From assembly GCA_009602735.1 (NCBI GenBank), contig WELA01006598.1, positions 248,844 to 312,843 on the forward strand: a stretch of 64,000 bases of DNA, written 5' to 3'. This stretch comes from Mesotaenium endlicherianum. Its lineage: Eukaryota > Streptophyta > Zygnematophyceae > Zygnematales > Mesotaeniaceae. Shown in pieces: positions 57,612 through 64,000 of this stretch; the first letter of the stretch is position 1, and each line of letters opens with the position of its first letter. The position numbers and the translations under genes are program-made. The notes under the pieces were generated by a model. It was not told where the DNA came from, searched no databases, and saw only the letters and a program-made list of their open reading frames with translations.

Positions 57612-57672
57612 CAAGTGTTGCAGGAGTGAGCACCGCCGATCAATTTAGTTCTTTTGCTTGCTAGGCACTTAC

Positions 57673-57990
57673 CTTGCAGTCAATAGTAGCCAGCGCATGC
57701 ACGACTATGCATGAGCTTAGAAAGCTGCTTCTTGGTCTTTGATCCTCATCTAAGTGCAGTTCCAGCTTGAGCTCAACGCCCCACGGGAGCACTTCGTGGG
57801 CCCAATGGACTCGGCAGTACTTCTTGGTTCCCACTGTTGGGCCTGCGGCCAAGCCAACTCTGGCTATGGTCTTGAATTGGACAAAAAGAGGTGCGGGGTG
57901 TGATCATCGTTACATGCAGATGGTGAAAGGTAGCTTTCCCGAGGGTATTTTTAACGGGAGTGAGGTTTGCTGCAGCAAGCGCCTCAAGTA
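57673..57990 (-). other. Candidate exon on the minus strand, inside the hAT-like element
   Basis: A frame open for about 77 codons (about 57903-57673) with non-repetitive, protein-like composition (KKYCRVHWAHEVLPWGVEL). It ends exactly at a strong 5' splice site, CAAG|GTAAGTGCC. Possible acceptors are CTTGCTGCAG (near 57970) or TTTTTGTCCAATTCAAG (near 57865). No family recognised. It may be a transposase exon or a captured host exon. Confidence 0.35.
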
Positions 57991-57999
57991 AGTGTAGCT

Positions 58000-59700
58000 C
58001 GTGGTGGTGGTGGGGCCGGAGGTAAGTTGTACGCATCCTCCCCATTCTTACCTTGTACGGCACTGACGGGGTTGGGGGGAGGGGGGGGGTCCAACAAGCA
58101 GCCGTGTTTTTTACGACGTAGGTTTGTGTGTGTAGACTCCTAGCTTGCACTGGTGCTGGCCGGCAGCATGTCACGCGCCTCTGTTTGGGGCAAAGCCAGC
58201 AGTTTATGCTGCGCCTGCCCCCCTCTGGTGTCCTGTGCCCAGGTGTGTGCTGGGGGTGATTCCACTGGGCGGGGGCGCTCTTCTGCAGGGGTCACGGGCA
58301 CCACCCCCGGCGTGTGGAAAAGATTGTCCAGGGGTTAGTATGCGGGGCACCCACATTGCCTGTCCCTCCCTGCTTCTGTTGGGGGGGGGTGGGGCGACGG
58401 CGGCTGGCGCCCCCCAACCCCCCCCCGTCTGTTGCGTACGGGGGGCAGCGATAGCCGCCAACCCCTCTTGCTTCGGTGTAGGAGGTGGGCTGTCTGGGGG
58501 TTGTGTGCGGGTCTCCGACGGCAGTGGTGGCACCCGCCCTGGCCAAGTGTGAGGGGGGGGTGGCGCGCACGTGCGTGCTTGTGCCCCTGCATGAAGGCAC
58601 GTGACTGTGTGCGCTCGTGCCGGCTGGCAAGCGCGTGCGCGCACAAGTTTGTGTGCTTGCACTCCTGTGTGCGTGTGCGGGCGAGCAGGGGGTGCGTGCG
58701 TAAATGTGCGGCAGTGTGTGTGCTTTGCGGACCGGAGAGCGGGCGGGGGAGTGGGCATACAGGCAATCATGTGTGTGGGGGAAAGGGTGGAGCGTACTCG
58801 TCGGGTGAAGAAGCAGTAGTGTTTTGTGATGCCCCCACTCCCACATGGGTCACGGTTGCAGCTCTCCTAGCTGCTGTCTAGACGCTGTGCGTGGGGGCCC
58901 AATGGCAGCGGCTGTCCCCCCCCTGGTTTCATGTATGCGGGGTTCAACGGCTGCGGCTGCACGCCTCTGGTCTGGTGATGGTGCGTGGGGAGGGGGGGGG
59001 AGGGTTTGACCAAATGCACGTGTGCTGTGCGTGGGCACCTGCAGGTGGGTGGATTTTTGTGCGTGTGTGGGTGTCAGCGACAGGGCAGGCAGGTGCCTGT
59101 GCAAGTCTCCGTCTGCGCTTGTGCACGTGTGTGCATGTGTGTATATTTGTATTTTTTTGGTGCGTCTGTGTGTGCATTTGTGCATGTATGTAAGCGTTTC
59201 GTGTCTTGGTGCGCATGTGTGCGCGCGTGCTTGGTGTGTGTGTAAAACGAGTATCTCTCGTCCTCGCTCACTTGTGGTTCTTGTTCAAGCTTCCCAATGC
59301 GCTCAGCAGCTGAGCACACAAGCGTGTGTGCATCCTGTGTGTGCATTCATGTGTTTTTGTGCAAAAGTGTGTGCATGGGAGGCTCTGGGTGCACACATCT
59401 CTGTTCTTGTGCAAGCGTGCGTGCATCCGTGAATGTGTATATTATTGCATGTTTTGTGGCAGCAGGTGCTCGCTTCCAAACTGGTGTGTGCGGGGGCTGT
59501 CGAGGGCCGCGACTGTGTGGGGGGTGTGCAAGCAACGTTTCATGTTTGACCTGTGGGAGGTGTGCAGGCAACGTCCCTGGTTTGACTTGTATTTGTGTGT
59601 GGCAGGGGGTGGCAGTGACAGCTGCTGGTTTTAAGCTCGGGCTGCATCTGCAACGGCTGCCTCCCCGCGACAAGTGTCGATTCACTTACAGGTTGAGGTG
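58000..59700. repeat. G-rich and TG-rich low-complexity interior
   Basis: G-runs (58060-58090, 58378-58440, 58550-58565, 58985-59005) and long irregular TG/TGTGCG tracts (about 58580-59480). Open frames here are His/Thr/Pro- or Cys/Val-rich in all phases and follow the base composition, so none is called as a gene. Confidence 0.6.
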
Positions 59701-59737
59701 ACCGAGAGAGCTTTATGAGCTCAACTAGATCGCAACT

Positions 59738-59998
59738 CTTTTTACTTACCTTTTGTCAGTTGGGAAAAGTAGAAGGTAGGATTCGCATATCATTTGTATG
59801 AGCTTTGTTTTGCAACCATGTCCTGAGACAACAACTTTTACTTGCAATAACGTGAACAAATACGAAAGAAGTGCTAGGATGTGTGTCTTTGCACATATAT
59901 TGCCCAAAAAGCAGTCATTGTATATCGACCAAGTACATAAGTGGCAACTTGAGTAATACTGCGCATAGACACTTCTTGTTGTAAAATACGTATTTCAA
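59738..59998 (-). other. Candidate upstream exon on the minus strand, inside the hAT-like element
   Basis: A stop-free frame of about 86 codons, ending LLLFPTDK, stops at another strong 5' splice site, AAAAG|GTAAGTAA. It includes VVVSGHGCKTKLIQMI. It is AT-richer than the middle of the element. No start codon or upstream acceptor is assigned and no family recognised. Same strand and order as the candidate exon at 57673-57990. Confidence 0.3.
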
Positions 59999-60546
59999 TC
60001 GCTTTTTATGTGTAATGAACATCATATTGCTTATTATTAACAACCTTCATGAGTTTTCCATGGAGAAGGAGAGAAGAAGTTAAGTTGAGGCACAGCTAGT
60101 TGGAAAATATAAACCACAAATAGAAGATGAAATAATCCAATATCACCTAAACCAAATATGGAATATAATATGCATTTGGTTAGTAATAAATCGTACATCA
60201 TTTATAATGGACATAGTAGTTACGTACTCTCATTATAGTCTGCGTCGTTCACATCTCGCCCCCAGGAACTGTCAGCCAAACGTGTGGATAGGAAAAAAAA
60301 AAGCAATAATTTTTATTCTATGGTAAAAAAAATTGCCTGCTGACTTTTTTTTTGTTGCTGCCGGGCTTACTAAAAAAAAAGTACAATTGTACTTCCACAC
60401 GTGTGACCGTCGGGACTTACCATCGACGTTCAAAGTTAACGTCGTGACGTCAACATTAGCACGTATAAAGCGTACTAAGCGTACTAAGCCATTTTTTTAC
60501 ATATCGAATTTAGCGAACTAGCGTACAAAGCGTATTTAGCGTACTA
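59999..60546. other. AT-rich right end of the hAT-like element
   Basis: No coding recognised. A-runs at 60290-60380 and at least five GCGTACT/A motifs at 60463-60550, mirroring the left end. Confidence 0.5.
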
Positions 60547-60564
60547 GCGTACGGCGTAACCCTG

Positions 60565-61302
60565 CACGACAGCACCCACTGGGACGACGCCCTCCCATGG
60601 TTGGCTATGGGGTACAAGTTCAGTAAGCAGGCCTCCTTGGCCTCGCATTCACCCTACTTCCTTCTCTAGAGACAACAACCAGTCCTGCCCGCAGCAGCCA
60701 GGACCGCGGCCGAGAACGTCTTGGACTTGGACAGTCTTGAGACGTGGAGCGCTCTTATCGGGCAGCGTGCACAGCTTTACCAGCGCCTGATGCCCATGGC
60801 CATGGACAACCTCAGCAGTGTACAACATCGCAACATGGTGAGGTATGCCATGACTTGTGGAGGAGCCTATCATTCGCGGGTGTTGCATTTTTCCGCAGGT
60901 TACTTTGTGTACCTGTGACGCCATGCGAAAAACAACCTCCACACCAGCAGCTCGCCCGTCATCCTGCGCGTCAAGCGTGTCTTGGCGTTAAGAGTTTTGG
61001 AGCTGGAAAGCGCAGATGGCCGTCTTCACAAGGACCATACAAAGAACTGTGGACCATGCCACCTTTCTAATCTTGACATGCGGGTTCGTCCCCGCGACGC
61101 GCGGCCGCCCAAGGACTGGGCGTGCCAGATCTGCCACAGCCCCGGCCAGGAGGCCAGGATGCTGCTCTGCGACAGCTGCAACCTCGGTTTCCACATCAGC
61201 TGCCTTAACCCGCCGCTGGCACGTGTGCCAGCTGGAGACTGGTTCTGTAGTGAGTGCATTGCTTTAGCCTTAGGCAGCCATTACAGCCCATCAGCTGGTG
61301 GC
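60565..61302 (+). pseudogene. Copy 3, second part: integrase C-terminus and PHD finger
   Basis: Continues copy 3 on the far side of the hAT-like element. An integrase core end and C-terminal part (about 60565-60915) match 31915-32500 of copy 1. A PHD finger follows at about 61114-61254 with WACQIC, LLCDSC, HISCLNPPL and GDWFCSEC. It retains the full C4HC3 ligand set by eye. Parts of it are broken. Confidence 0.87.
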
Positions 61303-61456
61303 TGAGAGCCGGGGGGGAAATTAAAACATTTGACGATTAACTGCCTTTTTGGCTATAAAGCCACATGTACTATAGACTTCATTGCAGCAAAGCCTGCTTG
61401 CGTATTATGCATTGCTTGTTGATGTTACACAATTGATCTCTTACCGCACGACATTA
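61303..61456 (+). repeat. Polypurine tract and U3 start of copy 3's 3' LTR
   Basis: GAGAGCCGGGGGGGAAA, then ~135 bp matching the reverse complement of 31525-31667. The remainder of the LTR is replaced by an old type A LTR. Confidence 0.75.
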
Positions 61457-62087
61457 ATTTGTTAATCAGCAAAAAACCACACAACTAGCCTAAGCAATGG
61501 TCACAAGTCAAATGAAAGTAACGAGCATCAATCATGCAAACAGTAAACTCATACATAAGCAAGATTAGTAAGCAGTTTGTGTAACGGAAGGTAGCCTTAT
61601 ATTCAGATACTCGTTGTATAGAGAGTTGGCCTCGTTTTCAAATGTTGATCTCGAGGGCAATACCTAGCATCTGTACATGGAATGAGTTTACTGTTCAACG
61701 GCAAATGCAATGGCACCACCTACCCGAGAGTTTCCACGTTGGTAGGACCTCGGCTGACCAAATCCACAGTTATTCCCCATCATCCCAAAACGTCATCCGC
61801 CTAAGGCGTCATCTGGCCCTTGGCCCTTCGCCTAGGTCACACTCAGATGCATCGCTAGGCAGTTTGCTAGTATCACTTAAGGGGGTCAACTGGCTGTCAA
61901 AGAATGTGTCAACAAACTACTTAAGTTGACTTCAGCCTGCTACTACCGGCTGAGTCATTATACTGAATATTACTAGAAGTCCATGCATTATAATCTATAC
62001 TATATATTAACTAAAGTTCAGCAAACTGAACTTAATTAACTATTTCAATTAATTGCATTAATATATTTACTAATATACTGATTCACT
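61457..62087 (-). repeat. Ty3 LTR (type A), old and partial
   Basis: Recognisable against 13441-14160 by blocks such as gagagttggcctcgtttt, tgtacatggaatgagttta and gttggtaggacctcgg. Clearly more diverged, with internal gaps and a worn left edge. Oldest type A copy in the window. Confidence 0.75.
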
Positions 62088-62158
62088 CCATACACAATGA
62101 GCAATATTTGTGGTGAGACTTATGTGGGATATAAACTTGAAGGTGAAAGGGTCGCATG
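62088..62158 (+). other. 3' internal end of a type C element
   Basis: A short non-coding stretch ending in a purine-rich GAAGGTGAAAGGGTCGCA directly before the LTR start. It resembles a polypurine tract. Confidence 0.45.
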
Positions 62159-63110
62159 TGTAACGATTTGAGCTATTTCAAGCGTATTTAGGAATATTCT
62201 CCTAATTACCTACGGAACGTTACACTATTCATCAATGTATTGTTGATAAATGATTGCATCTTGATATATTATTTTCCACACGTGTGTGCCGACTAATTGA
62301 TGGTCGATTAGCGAAACGACCAAGATGCAAAAAGCGTCGTAAAGTAATTTGACTACTTTGCAATAGTTTGGCATAATTAATCATTATTCATAAGGTACTT
62401 TGATAAATTACGAAATAATAACTTAATTAAGCTCTTTGATTAATTAAGTTGATATGGTTATCATTATTTTCGGATAATGCCTACGTCATAGATTTTGCAT
62501 TAACGACGAGTCGTTAAATCGAACAAAGTCGTAAAACTCAAACAAAACGATTATGCAATGTTACTTTGCATCGATGCAGTTTTGAACCCGCGACCCTTCG
62601 TTTGAGACGATCACACCTAACCAATTAACAAAGGAATTATTACGACTACTCGGTTATGACGAAAGCATGTGCGCACGACGAACGGTCACGTCTATCAAAA
62701 ACATTGAAAGACATGACCGGGTTTAGTCACATCTACTTTGAAAGAAGCTTAGATGTGACTACAAACAATCACGTCTATCAAAAGGACGCGACTACGCCTA
62801 TTTGGCGTGAAACGATTTGTTACGATTCGTTGCGATTCGTCGAAAGTCTCGAAATTGCCATATGGCATGATTTCGTGCATTCGGTCAAATGGGTCACATC
62901 CATTTGACTGTTTTCGTTGACATGACCTAGGTGGTGACTCAAAGCACTCGATGTCTCACGTTGTGTGGGTATAAATACCCACAAGAGTCATTGTGAGTGC
63001 AACTCTCACAAGCACTAATTCTATAATTTTGCACGACTCCTTTCTGAACAGCTTAGAAAAGTTCCTCACGATTCTCTCGAAAGTTAGAATCGATACAGCT
63101 TGTGCACAAA
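62159..63110 (+). repeat. Ty3 LTR (type C)
   Basis: Starts TGTAACGATTTGAG and aligns with 2246-3186 through the TATA palindrome (62964-62983), the leader hairpin (62992-63010) and the following CTCTCGAAA block. The right edge is uncertain. Confidence 0.7.
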
Positions 63111-64000
63111 TCAGGATATACAATTGTCGAAGTGACTTAGAAATTTGTTGATTGTAAATGAATTATCTATTTAATTGCAATAAAGTATAACGTATGGATT
63201 ATTTGATATCGCTCAAGTCACCTAAAACCTACTCCAAAAAACACATGTTTGCGTCAAGCTCGTTCCAGTGGGCAGACTTAAAACTTTTGTTAAGCCATGG
63301 CCCTATATTTCAAAATGATATAGTTTTTGTTTGTTCTTCATGTGTCGTCAAGTTGCACATACTGTATCTGCTTTCTTCGCTCATGTTTCAAGTTTAGGCA
63401 CGCCATCAAGCGAACCAAGCCAGCCGGCTGCAACGCTTAATGTCAGATTTTTGGCAATTCATAATTGAATAAATCCCATATGAAGTCTTGATCATGTCTT
63501 GTGCACGTCAAGTTTGCCAAAAAAAATCCTAGAGTGCACTTATCTGGCATTAAGCGTTGTGTCAACTGGGAACTTTTCACGTGATTTTATTGATTTGCTA
63601 ATTTGGTGGGTGAAACAGCCTAAGGTGGGAGGGAGAGAAGCTATTTTAATCTATGGTTATCCCTATTCTGCTATTTAACCTACTCACTTGATGTAGTTTC
63701 CTTTAATATTTACTTTTTATTGAGACATCTCAATTTAGTGCCAACTCTATCCTGCCATAGTTCAATATTTAATGATACTCCATGTTGCTAGTTATGTGTG
63801 TTGCCGATCGAGACTCAAGGATTTGATTAACATTGACAAATCAAATTTAAGTTGAAAAGATGTGCAACAATCTGGATTGCATAATAAAGAGTGATGCAAT
63901 GTACTTTGTGTAAGGGCGGGTGGGGTGCTCAAAGAGCTAATGATTGCTTCCTTGCTTGCGCAATGAGTAGCTGGTATTGCACATTGATGTAGGAGAGGCA
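63111..64000. other. Unassigned AT-rich end of window
   Basis: No domain, terminal repeat, RNA gene or long open frame recognised on either strand. It could be the internal start of the type C element or host intergenic DNA. Confidence 0.3.

Larger units (their letters stand above)
56537..60564. mobile_element. hAT-like DNA transposon inserted in copy 3
   Basis: A 4,028-bp insertion with 18-bp identical terminal inverted repeats (CAGGGTTACGCCGTACGC at 56537-56554; its complement at 60547-60564). It is flanked by an 8-bp target duplication with two transitions: TACGGCAG (56529-56536) versus CACGACAG (60565-60572). The related copy at about 45750 shows the empty site. A CAGGG terminus with an 8-bp duplication fits hAT; KDZ-type elements also make 8-bp duplications. 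Subterminal GCGTAC motifs recur at both ends, including a perfect 20-bp palindrome at 56572-56591. No transposase domain was recognised, so it is probably non-autonomous or has a spliced gene that I cannot assign. Confidence 0.85.

Noticed and set aside
58204-59700. Many overlapping open frames of 60-190 codons
   Set aside because: They occur in all phases of G-rich and TG-rich low-complexity DNA, with His/Pro/Thr or Cys/Val bias and no domain.
1-64000. CRISPR arrays, operons, riboswitches or bacterial promoters
   Set aside because: The window is eukaryotic repeat DNA. Repeats are LTRs, termini and satellites, with no spacer-repeat array.

Overview
This is a repeat-dominated stretch of a eukaryotic nuclear genome. 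I see no convincing host gene, rRNA, tRNA or CRISPR array. Nearly all of it is retrotransposon sequence: Ty3/Gypsy elements of at least five families, one Ty1/Copia and one DIRS-like, nested in and recombined with one another, plus one cut-and-paste DNA transposon. Chromodomain Ty3 elements, iMet-type primer sites and a retrotransposon-borne DNMT3-like methyltransferase together suggest a streptophyte (charophyte) alga, possibly Chara. That assignment is inference. Methyltransferase-carrying retrotransposons have been reported from charophytes and dinoflagellates.

Layout, left to right. 1-4393: a broken plus-strand Ty3 element (LTR type A, gag, protease), interrupted by two inverted LTRs of another family (type C). 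4394-13440: a minus-strand DIRS-like fragment, split by a young, nearly whole Ty3 chromovirus (4604-11283, 5-bp target duplication GCCAT). 13441-19711: a type A LTR, an unrecognised coiled-coil coding region and a Ty3 pol remnant, all minus. 19705-24418: a second minus Ty3 remnant with its 5' LTR. 24419-26005: an integrase remnant split by a type A solo LTR with target duplication GGAGC. 27061-30388: a third Ty3 pol remnant with a type C LTR.

30389-61456 is the most interesting part. Three copies of a large Ty3 family occur here: copy 1 (30535-43868, minus, about 13.3 kb), copy 2 (43876-51914, minus) and copy 3 (54611-61456, plus, truncated). The inferred order is LTR, gag with zinc knuckle, disordered segment, protease, basic linker, DNMT3-like cytosine methyltransferase, reverse transcriptase, RNase H, integrase, PHD finger, LTR. 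The element thus carries a DNA-methylation writer and a likely histone-tail reader, the latter where chromoviruses have a chromodomain. A Copia element lies against copy 2. A 4-kb hAT-like DNA transposon (56537-60564, 8-bp target duplication) split copy 3.

61457-63110 holds an old type A LTR and a type C LTR. The last 0.9 kb shows nothing recognisable. Three single Ns (20328, 39699, 57177) all lie in duplicated sequence, so local assembly there is uncertain. Retroelements are treated as fossils: parts and rough state are given, not their individual lesions.
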